64,000 nucleotides of DNA from an uncultured Pelagibacteraceae bacterium (lineage in GTDB: Bacteria > Pseudomonadota > Alphaproteobacteria > Pelagibacterales > Pelagibacteraceae), in assembly GCA_902626725.1 (NCBI GenBank), contig CACOGI010000001.1, positions 62,001-126,000 on the forward strand. The letters are read 5' to 3'. This document shows, piece by piece, positions 51,144 to 61,068 of this stretch. The position numbers and the translations under genes are program-made. Below the pieces are notes generated by a model, which saw only the letters and a list, made by a program, of their open reading frames with translations, was not told the origin of the DNA and searched no databases. The stretch's first letter is position 1. The number at the start of each line of letters is the position of its first letter.

Positions 51144-51638
51144 TTAAGCAGATTTAATTTTTTTTTCTATAAATTCTGGCACATCTTCTTTTTCAGTATG
51201 GTCATCTTTTTTGCCTTTTGGTTGATATGCATATAAGAGATGTAATTTGCAATACGAAAAATCTTTGAGTGATGAACGTCCACAAAAGTAAAAATTTTTT
51301 TCATCAGGATGCCCAATCGGCCATTTGCATGAGTTTTCATCAAGTTCCTCAAGTTGTTTTGGATTTTCAGGTTCAAAATCTTTTTCAATAATTAAAGATT
51401 TAAAACGACTTCTTCTTCCTCTTTTTTGTTTTTCATTATGATTTAATTCTGAGCTGTCACCAATTTTTTTAAAATTGTGAGGTCTATTCTTAATTTTTGC
51501 AGATAAATTTAATCTATGCGCCTTACCAATTACAGCATTTCTGCTAATTCCACCAATTATTTCAGCGATTTGACTTGCTGTCTTTCCCTTACCCCATAAT
51601 TCCTTAAGCTTATTTACTTTTTCATCAGTCCAGCTCAT
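51144..51638 (-). CDS. gcrA: GcrA cell-cycle regulator
   Basis: MSWTDEKVNKLKELWGKGKTASQIAEIIGGISRNAVIGKAHRLNL, CKWPIGHPDEKNFYFCG. Confidence 0.95.
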   Translation of the reverse strand: MSWTDEKVNKLKELWGKGKTASQIAEIIGGISRNAVIGKAHRLNLSAKIKNRPHNFKKIGDSSELNHNEKQKRGRRSRFKSLIIEKDFEPENPKQLEELDENSCKWPIGHPDEKNFYFCGRSSLKDFSYCKLHLLYAYQPKGKKDDHTEKEDVPEFIEKKIKSA

Positions 51639-51815
51639 AAATATCTACATTATGTGTTAAATTATTTTATAAACACAATATACTGTTATAAATTTTAAAT
51701 AAACAAGTAATTATTGATACTTATCAACAAGAATAGATGGATAAAGTTATTATCTTTTCAATCCTAACTTGTATTTAATAATTTAATAAATAGAAGTTTT
51801 AATTATTTTAAAATT

Positions 51816-52982
51816 ATGAGTTATTTGGCAAAAAATTATAATAGAAAAAAAATTTCTTTTGAAAGAGGCAAAGGCAGTTATCTTTATTCTGTTAGTGGTA
51901 ATAAATATTTAGATTTTATACAAGGCATAGCAGTTAATTCATTAGGACACGCTCATCCCAAGCTAAATAAAACAATAAATCAACAATCAAAAAAGCTTTG
52001 GCATGTTTCAAATGCATTTATAATTCCCGAAGGTGAGATTTTAGCAAAAAAATTAGTAAAAAATACTTTTGCAGATTTTGTACTTTTTCAAAATAGTGGA
52101 ACAGAAGCGACTGAGGCTGCAATTAAAGTAGCTAGAAGATATTTTTTCTCGATAGGAAAAACAAAAAAAAATAGAATAATTTGTATAAAAAATTCGTTTC
52201 ATGGAAGAACTTTAGCTGCAATTCACGCGAGTGGTTCAAAAAAAATGACAGAAGGATTTGGCCCTAAAATTGGTGGTTTTGACCATTTTAAATTTGGAGA
52301 TCATAAAAGATTAAAGAAATTAATTACAAAGAACACTGCAGCAATTATGGTTGAGACTATTATGGGAGAAGGTGGAATTAAAACAATACCTGATTGGTGT
52401 TTAAAAGGATTAAGAAAATTATGTGATAAAAAAAAAATATTATTGATACTTGATGAAGTTCAATGTGGTATTGGAAGAACAGGAGACTTTTTTGCTTTTG
52501 AAAGATCTAAAGTAAAACCAGATATAGTGCCTATAGCCAAGGGTATTGGAGGTGGTTTTCCAATTGGTGCGGTTTTAATGAACAAAAAAGTAGCGTCAGG
52601 TATGACCGCAGGGTCTCATGGTTCAACTTTTGGAGGAAATCCGCTTGCGATGAAAGTTGGAAGTACAGTTATAGATATAATAGCAAAAAAAAACTTTTTA
52701 AAAAACGTCAAAAAAAATTCTCAATATTTTCACAAAAAGCTAAATCAACTTAAAAAAGATTTTCCAGAGATTATTAAAGAAATAAGAGGAAGAGGTTTTT
52801 TAATTGGTTTGCAATTATATAAAGATCAAACAGATTTTATAAAAAAACTTATGGATAATAAATTGCTTACGATTAAAGCTGCTGAAAACGTAATAAGAAT
52901 TTTACCACCACTTAATGTAAAAAAAAGTGAGATCGATCATGCATTAAAGATAATCAAAAAAGTTTGCCAAGAATATTCTTAA
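51816..52982 (+). CDS. argD: Acetylornithine/ornithine aminotransferase
   Basis: YLDFIQGIAVNSLGHAHPKL, NSGTEATEAAIKVARRYF, LILDEVQCGIGRTGDFFAFE, GSTFGGNPLAMKVG. Confidence 0.94.
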   Translation: MSYLAKNYNRKKISFERGKGSYLYSVSGNKYLDFIQGIAVNSLGHAHPKLNKTINQQSKKLWHVSNAFIIPEGEILAKKLVKNTFADFVLFQNSGTEATEAAIKVARRYFFSIGKTKKNRIICIKNSFHGRTLAAIHASGSKKMTEGFGPKIGGFDHFKFGDHKRLKKLITKNTAAIMVETIMGEGGIKTIPDWCLKGLRKLCDKKKILLILDEVQCGIGRTGDFFAFERSKVKPDIVPIAKGIGGGFPIGAVLMNKKVASGMTAGSHGSTFGGNPLAMKVGSTVIDIIAKKNFLKNVKKNSQYFHKKLNQLKKDFPEIIKEIRGRGFLIGLQLYKDQTDFIKKLMDNKLLTIKAAENVIRILPPLNVKKSEIDHALKIIKKVCQEYS

Positions 52983-53911
52983 TGAGACATTTTATAAATA
53001 TCAAAGACATACCATCAAAAGATTTAAGAAAAATTTTATCAGATGCAAAAAAAAGAAAAAAGCTTAGAAAAAATCTTAATAATTTAGAAGTAGATAAAAA
53101 CCCACCTCTAAGAGGAAAGCTTTTGATTCAAATGTTTGAAAAATCCAGTCTGAGAACAAGATTAAGTTTTTATCTTGCAATAAAACAACTTGGAGGCAGC
53201 ACTTTAACACTCAGACCTGATGAGCTGCATTTATCTAAAGGAGCCGAAAGTATTGAGGATACAGCAAAAATATTGTCTAATTTTGGAAATGCTTTCATGT
53301 TAAGAACAGATGATGATAAAAAATTAGAAGAATTTAAAAAATATTTATCGATACCAATTATTAATGGTTTAAGCCCGACTTCACATCCAACACAAATTCT
53401 ATCAGACATTTTTACAATAGAAGAGATTAAAAAAAAACCGATATCAAAATTGAAAATTTCTTGGATTGGTGACTCAAACAATGTATTAAATTCATTAATT
53501 GCCGCATCAATTAAGTTTTCATTTGAATTAAAAGTTGGTAGTCCAAAAAAATATTTACCAAATAGAAAAATTTTGAATTATATCAAAGGTAATAAAAATA
53601 AGATTTCTTTTTATGTTGATCCTAAAAAAGCAGCTAAGGACGTTGATGTTATCTTTTCTGATAAGGTAATTTCAATGAATGATAGGGTTAATAAAAAGAA
53701 AAAACTAAGTCATTTCAAAAAATTTAGAATTGATGAAAAATTAATGAGTTTTGCAAAAAAAGATTGTATTTTTCTACATTGTTTACCAAGAGGAAAAGAA
53801 GTCGATGAAAAAGTTTTTTTAAGTAAAAAGTCGAAAGTATGGCAACAAGCTCTGAATAGAGTGCATGTTCAAAAATCTATACTACTTTATTGTTTTGGGA
53901 AATTAAGGTAA
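52982..53911 (+). CDS. argF: Ornithine carbamoyltransferase
   Basis: MRHFINIKDIPSKDLRKIL, FEKSSLRTRLSFYLAIKQLGG, FLHCLPRGKEVDEKVF. Confidence 0.95.
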   Translation: MRHFINIKDIPSKDLRKILSDAKKRKKLRKNLNNLEVDKNPPLRGKLLIQMFEKSSLRTRLSFYLAIKQLGGSTLTLRPDELHLSKGAESIEDTAKILSNFGNAFMLRTDDDKKLEEFKKYLSIPIINGLSPTSHPTQILSDIFTIEEIKKKPISKLKISWIGDSNNVLNSLIAASIKFSFELKVGSPKKYLPNRKILNYIKGNKNKISFYVDPKKAAKDVDVIFSDKVISMNDRVNKKKKLSHFKKFRIDEKLMSFAKKDCIFLHCLPRGKEVDEKVFLSKKSKVWQQALNRVHVQKSILLYCFGKLR

Positions 53912-54445
53912 TGGAAGAGGATTATCTGAACTTTGATTCAAATATAAAATTACGGAAGCTCTATCTTTTTCTTTTCTTAATCCAGCAAAAGCCATCTTTG
54001 TGCCTTTAATCCATTTTGCTGGTTTAATTAAATAACCATTCAATTCTTCAAAGGTCCATTTTTTTCCATATTCAGAAAGAGCCTTTGAATATTTGTAATC
54101 ATTTATTGCTCCAGTTTCTCTTCCCACAACATTATATAATGCTGGGCCAATATTATTTTTTCCACCTTTTACAATCGAGTGACAAGCTGCACACTTTTTG
54201 AAAACTTTTTCTCCAGTTGCTAAATCTCCTAAAGCCATTAAAGCAGCTATATCAACTTTTTCTGCAGTTACTTCGGAGGTTGATTGAGTATTTACGGCCA
54301 CTGCTTGCTCAACTTCTACAACATAACCTGGTGTTTTTGGCTTTTCTACATAAAATATTATATCAGAGAGCTTTCCAATACCAATCACAAGAAGCGCCAC
54401 CATTAGCACGGCAGCTATTATTTTATTAATTTCAAAAGAATCCAT
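53903..54445 (-). CDS. Membrane-anchored class I cytochrome c (CycM-like)
   Basis: N-terminal TM anchor, KKCAACHSIVKGGKNNIGPALYNVVGRETG heme motif, WIKGTKMAFAGLRKEKDRASVILYL. Confidence 0.9.
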   Translation of the reverse strand: MDSFEINKIIAAVLMVALLVIGIGKLSDIIFYVEKPKTPGYVVEVEQAVAVNTQSTSEVTAEKVDIAALMALGDLATGEKVFKKCAACHSIVKGGKNNIGPALYNVVGRETGAINDYKYSKALSEYGKKWTFEELNGYLIKPAKWIKGTKMAFAGLRKEKDRASVILYLNQSSDNPLPLP

Positions 54446-54555
54446 TTTATATAAAATTATTTTGAACGTATAACACTATAAACATAAAATTGCTTACATA
54501 TTTTAATGTACAATTTTGCCTCTGTTTATATTGTAATGATAAATAAAAAAGACCA

Positions 54556-55293
54556 ATGAAAACATTAGTTATAATTCCTTCAAGGCTTTCAGCTACCAGG
54601 TTACCAGGCAAACCTTTACTTAAAATTAATGGTTTATCAATCATTTCTCATGTTTTTAAAAAAGCTGAAGAGGCAAATATTGGAGAAGTAGTGGTTGCTA
54701 CAGAGGATCAGGAGATTATTGATGATGTCAAAAAAAATGGTGGTCAAGCAATTTTGACAAAAAAACATCACAAAACAGGTACAGACAGAATTTACGAAGC
54801 TTTACAAAAATTTGATAATTCAAAAATTGATTTAGTAATGAACCTTCAAGGAGATGAGCCGTTAATGGATACAGATGATATAAAGAATTTAAATAATAAA
54901 ATGATAAAAAACAAATCTCAATTGGGAACTTTAGCTTCAAAAATTTTTGATAATAAAATATGTAACAATGAAAATGTTGTTAAGGTCACTACAAAAGAAA
55001 ATTTAAATAATTTTAATTTTCCACTGGCACTTAATTTTACAAGAAAAGTATTAGACCATAATGAAAATATCTATCGTCATCTAGGTATATATTGTTATCA
55101 AAAAGATACACTAAAAAGTTTTGTTTCTTACGATCAGTCTTCCAATGAGTTAAAAAGTAAACTAGAACAACTACGCGCTTTAGACAACAATATCTCAATT
55201 AATGTGGCCCTTGCAAAAACATCTCCAATAGGTGTAGATACTAAAGAGGATTTCGTAGCTATAAAAAAAATAATGGAATATAAAGCACTATGA
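54556..55293 (+). CDS. kdsB: CMP-KDO synthetase
   Basis: VIIPSRLSATRLPGKPLLKINGLSIISHVFKKA, TDRIYEAL, NLQGDEPLM, HLGIYCYQKDTL. Confidence 0.95.
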   Translation: MKTLVIIPSRLSATRLPGKPLLKINGLSIISHVFKKAEEANIGEVVVATEDQEIIDDVKKNGGQAILTKKHHKTGTDRIYEALQKFDNSKIDLVMNLQGDEPLMDTDDIKNLNNKMIKNKSQLGTLASKIFDNKICNNENVVKVTTKENLNNFNFPLALNFTRKVLDHNENIYRHLGIYCYQKDTLKSFVSYDQSSNELKSKLEQLRALDNNISINVALAKTSPIGVDTKEDFVAIKKIMEYKAL

Positions 55294-56123
55294 CTAAAAT
55301 TTTTTTTCAAGGCACATATGGAGCATACTCACATATGGCGGCTCTATCTATTGAGCCAAAATCAGAGATTATTCCATGTAAGACTTTTGATGAATGTTTT
55401 TTAAATGCTTCTAAAGACCCGACTTCAAAAATTATTATTCCAGAGTCGAACAGAATAACTGGAAACATAGGAATCGAATATCTAATATTTGAATATAGAT
55501 TAAATATTTATTCAGAATATTTTCAAAAAATTGAACATAATTTGTTAGGTATTAACGGTGCTAAAATTTCAGAAATTAAAGACGTATATTCACATGGTCA
55601 GGCACTTTCTCAATGTTCTAAATTTATTAAGTCTCATAATTTTGTTCAACATGTAAGAGCAGATACAGCTGGATCAGCAGAGATGGTATCAAAAAATAAA
55701 GATAAAACGAAAGCAGCAATAGCATCATCATTAAGTGCAGAGACTTATAGTTTGGAAATAATTAAAAAGAATATTGAAAATGCGAAAGGTAATCAAACAA
55801 GATTTTTAATAATGGGAAAAAATATTTTTCAACCAGAATATGAAAGGAAAAAAAAATATATTACTTCTTTTTTATTTAAATTAAAAAGTAAACCCGCGGC
55901 GCTTTATCAATCATTAGGTGGTTTTGCAATTAATGGTGTAAATCTGACAAAATTACAAAGTTACCCTGAAAAAAATACTTTCGACTCATTCTTTTTTTTG
56001 TGTGATCTTGATGGACATATTGAGGAGATTAAAGTCCAAAAATCTCTGGAAGAATTAGGATTACACTGTCAAGATTTTCACGTTCTAGGTGTTTTTGAAG
56101 CTGACAAATTAAGAGAAAAATAA
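55290..56123 (+). CDS. pheA: Prephenate dehydratase
   Basis: FFQGTYGAYSHMAAL, IPESNRITGNIG, YSHGQALSQC, NQTRFLIMG, ACT-like C-terminus. Confidence 0.92.
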   Translation: MTKIFFQGTYGAYSHMAALSIEPKSEIIPCKTFDECFLNASKDPTSKIIIPESNRITGNIGIEYLIFEYRLNIYSEYFQKIEHNLLGINGAKISEIKDVYSHGQALSQCSKFIKSHNFVQHVRADTAGSAEMVSKNKDKTKAAIASSLSAETYSLEIIKKNIENAKGNQTRFLIMGKNIFQPEYERKKKYITSFLFKLKSKPAALYQSLGGFAINGVNLTKLQSYPEKNTFDSFFFLCDLDGHIEEIKVQKSLEELGLHCQDFHVLGVFEADKLREK

Positions 56124-56137
56124 AATTTAAACTTTTC

Positions 56138-56167
56138 TTGTGGATCTGAAATTATTACTGCTATAAT
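56138..56167 (+). promoter_or_regulatory. Candidate SRP RNA promoter: TTGTGG - 18 nt - TATAAT
   Basis: TATAAT at 56162-56167 places a start site near 56174, the 5' end of the SRP RNA hairpin. Confidence 0.6.
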
Positions 56168-56173
56168 ACTTTT

Positions 56174-56258
56174 GGAGGCTAGAGGTGGATGCTGCTTGAA
56201 CCCGACCAGATCTTAACGGAAGCAATCGTAGAGACAGTTATTCAGGTTCTAGTCTCCT
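56174..56258 (+). ncRNA. ffs: Signal recognition particle RNA (4.5S type)
   Basis: Terminal pairing GGAGGCTAGAGGT / AGGTTCTAGTCTCC and helix-8 core CAGA-UCU-UAAC-GGA-AGCA; upstream of dnaX. Confidence 0.88.
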
Positions 56259-56268
56259 ATAAAAACAT

Positions 56269-57945
56269 ATGAATAAAAATAATAAAGTTTTAGCACTTAA
56301 ATATCGACCGCAAACTTTTAAAGATTTGATAGGCCAAAAGACTATTGTTGAAACAATAGTAAATTCCATCAAAAATGACAAAGCACCTAATGCTTACTTA
56401 TTCACTGGAATAAGGGGTGTTGGAAAAACAACCATTGCTAGGATAGTTGCGAAATCATTAAATTGTTTAAATGGCATAGATAATATCTGTGAGGAAAATT
56501 TCTGTGATAATTGTTTGTCAATATCTAATTCTAGACACATAGATGTTTTGGAGATGGATGCAGCAAGTAAAACTGGTGTGGATGATGTAAGAGATTTAAT
56601 TGAATTTTCTAGATATGGACCAAGTTCATCAAAATATAAAATTTTTATAATTGATGAAGTACATATGTTAAGCAAACAAGCATTCAACGCTTTATTGAAA
56701 ACTCTGGAGGAGCCACCAGACTATATAAAATTTATTTTTGCTACAACAGAAATAAAAAAAATCCCAATAACAGTAGTTTCTAGATGTCAAAGATTTGATT
56801 TATCAAGAATAAAATCATCAGAATTATTTCAGTTTTTACAGGAAGTTACAAAGAAAGAAAACGGCCTTGCCTCAGATGAAGCATTAAAATTAATTGTTAA
56901 AATTTCAGAGGGTTCTGTTAGAGATGCGCTCTCTTTATTAGATAGAGGTTTATTATCAAAAACTGAGGGTAAAGAACTTGATTTAAAACAAGCCCAAAAA
57001 ATATTTGGTTACTTTGATAAGTCGCAATTGATTGATTTATTTAAACTAATTGTTGAGGGTAGACAAAATGAAATATTAGTAATTTATCGAAAAATTTACG
57101 ATCAAGGAGTGGAACCAAAAGTATTTATTAATGATTTTTTAGAGATTTTATATTATCTAAAAAATATTAATCATTTATCTTCTGATAATAATAATTTTGA
57201 TTTAAATGATAGGGAATTTGAAGAAATAAAAAATTTGTCTAATAAGTTAGATAATAAAACTCTTATAATTTTTTGGCAGTTTACTATTAAAACTTTGAAT
57301 GAATTAGATGTTGTGGCGAATCAGAATTTGTCTATAGAGATGTTTTTAATAAGATTGATTTATTTAGTTGGATTAAAAGACTTAAATGAAAAAGTAGTTT
57401 CAGATAGGGATAAGATAGATTTAAACTCTAAAAAAGAAGATAATGAAAAAATAGTTAGAAATTCTCAAATTGAAAAAAAGGCTATAAGCCAGATGAAGAA
57501 TGTAGCTCAGCAGAAAGAAGTAAGTAATAAAATTATTAATAATGAAAACAAAATTCAAAAAAAAGATATTAAAATCAATTCATTTAATGATTTAATTTAT
57601 TTATGCTCTAACCATAAAGAAATTAAATTAAAATATGAATTGGAAAATCATGTCAATTTAGTGAAGTTTGAGAAGGAAAGATTAGAAATTTCTTTTAATG
57701 AAAAGTTAGATAAAAATTTTGTTAAGGAGCTTTCCGCAAAACTTTTAGAATGGACAAATCAAAGATGGATTATTTCCTTTTCTAAGACTGAGGGGAATTA
57801 TTCAATTAAAGAACAAGAAAAAATGAAACAAAAAGATAAATTAATTGAATTTAAAAATTCTAAATTTTTTGGTGATATTAAAAAAAAATTTACCGATATA
57901 GAATTAGTTGAATTTAAAGAGATTGATGGAGAAAAAGATGACTGA
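56269..57945 (+). CDS. dnaX: DNA polymerase III subunits gamma/tau
   Basis: LALKYRPQTFKDLIGQKTIVET, LFTGIRGVGKTTIARI, Zn motif CEENFCDNCLSI, EMDAASKTGVDDVRDL. Confidence 0.96.
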   Translation: MNKNNKVLALKYRPQTFKDLIGQKTIVETIVNSIKNDKAPNAYLFTGIRGVGKTTIARIVAKSLNCLNGIDNICEENFCDNCLSISNSRHIDVLEMDAASKTGVDDVRDLIEFSRYGPSSSKYKIFIIDEVHMLSKQAFNALLKTLEEPPDYIKFIFATTEIKKIPITVVSRCQRFDLSRIKSSELFQFLQEVTKKENGLASDEALKLIVKISEGSVRDALSLLDRGLLSKTEGKELDLKQAQKIFGYFDKSQLIDLFKLIVEGRQNEILVIYRKIYDQGVEPKVFINDFLEILYYLKNINHLSSDNNNFDLNDREFEEIKNLSNKLDNKTLIIFWQFTIKTLNELDVVANQNLSIEMFLIRLIYLVGLKDLNEKVVSDRDKIDLNSKKEDNEKIVRNSQIEKKAISQMKNVAQQKEVSNKIINNENKIQKKDIKINSFNDLIYLCSNHKEIKLKYELENHVNLVKFEKERLEISFNEKLDKNFVKELSAKLLEWTNQRWIISFSKTEGNYSIKEQEKMKQKDKLIEFKNSKFFGDIKKKFTDIELVEFKEIDGEKDD

Positions 57946-58255
57946 TTTTTCAAAAATTTTAGATAAAGCAAAAGAACTTGAGCAAAAAATGAAAGATAGC
58001 CAAGAAAAAATAAAAAAAATAAGAGCAGAAGGAATATCTGGGTCGAATTCAGTAAAAGTAGTATTAGATGGCGAGGGAGAGATGTGTAAAATCGAGATTT
58101 CAAAAGAAATACTTAAGGAAGAAAAAGGTATAGTCGAAGATTTGATTTTAGCTGCGCATAATAATGCAAAATCTCAATTAAAGACAAAAACCAATGAAGA
58201 AATTACAAAAGCCACTGGTGGATTCGGTATCCCTGGTTTTAAATGGCCTCTTTAA
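57938..58255 (+). CDS. YbaB/EbfC nucleoid-associated protein (start MTDFSKILDKA)
   Basis: LDKAKELEQKMKDSQEKIKKIRAEGISGSNSVKVVLDGEGEM, GGFGIPGFKWPL; dnaX-ybaB-recR order. Confidence 0.92.
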   Translation: MTDFSKILDKAKELEQKMKDSQEKIKKIRAEGISGSNSVKVVLDGEGEMCKIEISKEILKEEKGIVEDLILAAHNNAKSQLKTKTNEEITKATGGFGIPGFKWPL

Positions 58256-58258
58256 TAA

Positions 58259-58870
58259 ATGCAAGATATTAAAGAAATTGAAGAGTTAATTAAAATTATT
58301 TCTAAGCTACCAGGTCTTGGTCCTAAATCAGCCAAACGAATAGTACTTAAATTAATTAATGAAAAAGATACACTCGTAAAACCACTAGCTAATGTGCTTG
58401 CTCAACTATTTAAGAATGTAACTAGATGTCTTTCATGTGGCTCTTTGAAATCTAATATATCAGGCTGCTTGAACTGTGAAAATAAAAGTGAAAAATTGAA
58501 TAAAATTTGTGTAGTCGAGGACATTGCAGATAAATGGTCTATAGAAAATTCTAATATTTTTAAAGGATATTTTCATATTTTAGGAGGAACTCTATCTTCA
58601 GTAGGAAAAAATAAAGAAGAATTGCTAATAGACTCTCTTGTAGAAAGAGTAAAAAATGAAAAAATAGATGAGGTAATTTTAGCTACAAGTGCTACAGTTG
58701 AAGGGCAAACAACTGCGTATTATATTCAAGATAGTTTAAAAGGCACAAAAACAAAAATTACTAAACTTGCACAAGGTCTTCCGGTGGGAGGTGAAATAGA
58801 AAGTTTAGATGACGGCACTTTATACTCAGCATTTAAATTTAGATCAAATTTAAATTCTAATTCTGATTAG
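58259..58870 (+). CDS. recR: Recombination protein RecR
   Basis: ISKLPGLGPKSAKRIVLKLI, Zn finger CLSCGSLKSNISGCLNC, LATSATVEGQTTAYYI. Confidence 0.96.
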   Translation: MQDIKEIEELIKIISKLPGLGPKSAKRIVLKLINEKDTLVKPLANVLAQLFKNVTRCLSCGSLKSNISGCLNCENKSEKLNKICVVEDIADKWSIENSNIFKGYFHILGGTLSSVGKNKEELLIDSLVERVKNEKIDEVILATSATVEGQTTAYYIQDSLKGTKTKITKLAQGLPVGGEIESLDDGTLYSAFKFRSNLNSNSD

Positions 58871-61016
58871 ATTTTTTTTTTAACCGATTTAAATGTAATA
58901 AAGGCTCAGTATAACCAGATGGTTGTTGCTTTCCTTTAAAAATTAAATCACATGCAGTTTTAAAAGCTATTGAATTTTCAAAATCATCGCTCATTTTGAC
59001 ATAATTTTTATCTCTTTCATTTTGTTTATCTACAACCTTGGCCATTTGTTTCATTATTTCAGTAACTTGAATTTTTGTAGTTATCCCATGATGCAACCAG
59101 TTAGTAATATGCTGAGATGAAATTCTAAGCGTAGCTCTATCTTCCATTAGAAAAGTATTGCTGATATCAGGAACTTTTGAACAACCGATACCTTGATCAA
59201 TCCATCTTACAACATATCCTAATAAAGTTTGAGCGGAATTAGAAATTTCAGAATTTATTTCATCAACTGACCAATTAGGTCTATTAGCAATTGGAATTGT
59301 TAAAAGGTCATCCAATTTCGCTGGTGACCTTGAGGCAATCTTTTTTTGAACTTCAAAAACATCCACTTGGTGATAATGTAGAGCATGTAATGATGCTGCT
59401 GTTGGAGATGGGACCCATGCACAATTCGCTCCAGCTTTAAGGTGACCTATTTTTTCTTCCATCATTTTTTTCATTTCATCTGGAGCAGCCCACATGCCTT
59501 TTCCCACTGCTGCGATTCCAGAAAATCCACATTTTAAACCAATATCTACATTATTGTTCTCATATGCTTGTATCCATTTAGATGTTTTCATATCACCTTT
59601 TTTAATCATAGGTCCTGCTTCCATTGATGTATGCATTTCATCACCAGTTCGATCGAGAAAACCCGTGTTGATAAAAAAAACTCTATTTTTTAAAGCTCTA
59701 ATACATTCTTTCAAATTAGCAGAAGTTCTTCTTTCTTCATCCATAATACCACATTTAATTACATTCTGAGTAATTCCCAATACTTCTTCAACTTTTGTAA
59801 ATATTAAATCTGTAAATGCACATTCCTCAGGGCCATGCATCTTTGGTTTAACAATATAAATAGAACCAGTTCTTGAGTTTTTTTTTTTCTTTAAATCATG
59901 TAATGCAGCAGCAGAGGTGATAAATGCATCCATAATACCTTCAGGCACTTCACTTCCATCTTTTAAAAGAATAGAAGGGTTAGTCATAAGATGACCTACA
60001 TTTCTAACTAATAATAAACTTCTTCCATGTAATTTTAAACCTTTACCATCTTTTGATATATAGCTCCGATCGGGGTTTAATTTTCTTTCTAAATTTTTAC
60101 CATTTTTTTCAAATTGTATTTTTAAATCACCTTTCATTAATCCTAACCAATTTTTATAACATACAATTTTATCTTCACCATCAACAGCAGCTACACTATC
60201 TTCGTTATCACATATTGTTGAAATAGCAGACTCAGCTATAACATCACTTATTCCAGCTATATCGTGAGCAGCACTAAATGCTTTTGGGTTGATTATAATC
60301 TCAAAATGAAGGTTGTTATTCTTTATTATTATCGCATTAGGTTTATTGGCTTCACCCCTGTGGCCAATAAATTTATCTTTATCTTTTAATTTATATTCAT
60401 AATCATCCTTCGAAATTATTAAATTTTTATTAACTATTTTAAGTCCTGCAATATTTTTCCAGCTTGTGCCTTCTATTGGGATGATTTTATCTAAAAATTC
60501 TCTAACATATTTAATCACTTCTTGACCACGAAGTGGGTCGTATCTTTCGCTTCCCCCCTCATCTGACTCAATTATGTTTGTTCCATACAAACTATCATAT
60601 AAACTTACCCACCTTGCATTAGCAGCATTTAAGGAATATCTTGCATTCATTATAGGCACCACTAATTGTGGTCCAGCTATTTTTGAAATTTCTTCATCAA
60701 CATTTTTAGTTTCTATTTTAAAATCTGGTCCTTCTTCTTTTAAATAACCAATCCCCTTTAAAAATTTTTTATATTCATTGATTTCAATATTGTTACCTTT
60801 ATTTTCAATATGCCAATTATCAATTTTTTTTTGTAGAGCCTCTCTGATTTTTATTAACTCATTATTTTTTGGAGTTAATTCGTGAACAACTTTATCAAAT
60901 CCGTCCCAAAATTTTTTAGGGGTAATTTCTGTATTTTTAAGTAATTCATCATTTACAAAAGAAAGTAATTCTTTTGAAACTTTTAGATTATTAACACTCT
61001 CATAATTTTTAGTCAT
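58857..61016 (-). CDS. glcB: Malate synthase G
   Basis: ANARWVSLYDSLYGTNII, MHGPEECAFTDLIFTKVEEVLGI, NTGFLDRTGDEMHTSMEAGPM, GANCAWVPSPTAASLHALHYHQVDV. Confidence 0.96.
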   Translation of the reverse strand: MTKNYESVNNLKVSKELLSFVNDELLKNTEITPKKFWDGFDKVVHELTPKNNELIKIREALQKKIDNWHIENKGNNIEINEYKKFLKGIGYLKEEGPDFKIETKNVDEEISKIAGPQLVVPIMNARYSLNAANARWVSLYDSLYGTNIIESDEGGSERYDPLRGQEVIKYVREFLDKIIPIEGTSWKNIAGLKIVNKNLIISKDDYEYKLKDKDKFIGHRGEANKPNAIIIKNNNLHFEIIINPKAFSAAHDIAGISDVIAESAISTICDNEDSVAAVDGEDKIVCYKNWLGLMKGDLKIQFEKNGKNLERKLNPDRSYISKDGKGLKLHGRSLLLVRNVGHLMTNPSILLKDGSEVPEGIMDAFITSAAALHDLKKKKNSRTGSIYIVKPKMHGPEECAFTDLIFTKVEEVLGITQNVIKCGIMDEERRTSANLKECIRALKNRVFFINTGFLDRTGDEMHTSMEAGPMIKKGDMKTSKWIQAYENNNVDIGLKCGFSGIAAVGKGMWAAPDEMKKMMEEKIGHLKAGANCAWVPSPTAASLHALHYHQVDVFEVQKKIASRSPAKLDDLLTIPIANRPNWSVDEINSEISNSAQTLLGYVVRWIDQGIGCSKVPDISNTFLMEDRATLRISSQHITNWLHHGITTKIQVTEIMKQMAKVVDKQNERDKNYVKMSDDFENSIAFKTACDLIFKGKQQPSGYTEPLLHLNRLKKKSNQN

Positions 61017-61068
61017 AAAATATTATTTAAAACTACAGTAAAATTAAGTCAAATAATTAATAGTAGCA

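Noticed and set aside
51639-51815. Chromosomal origin (oriC) in the gcrA-argD gap
   Set aside because: Only two degenerate DnaA-like boxes and no typical origin gene neighbours; better read as a promoter.
53170-53481. 103-aa minus-strand ORF antisense to argF
   Set aside because: Antisense frame with no independent support.
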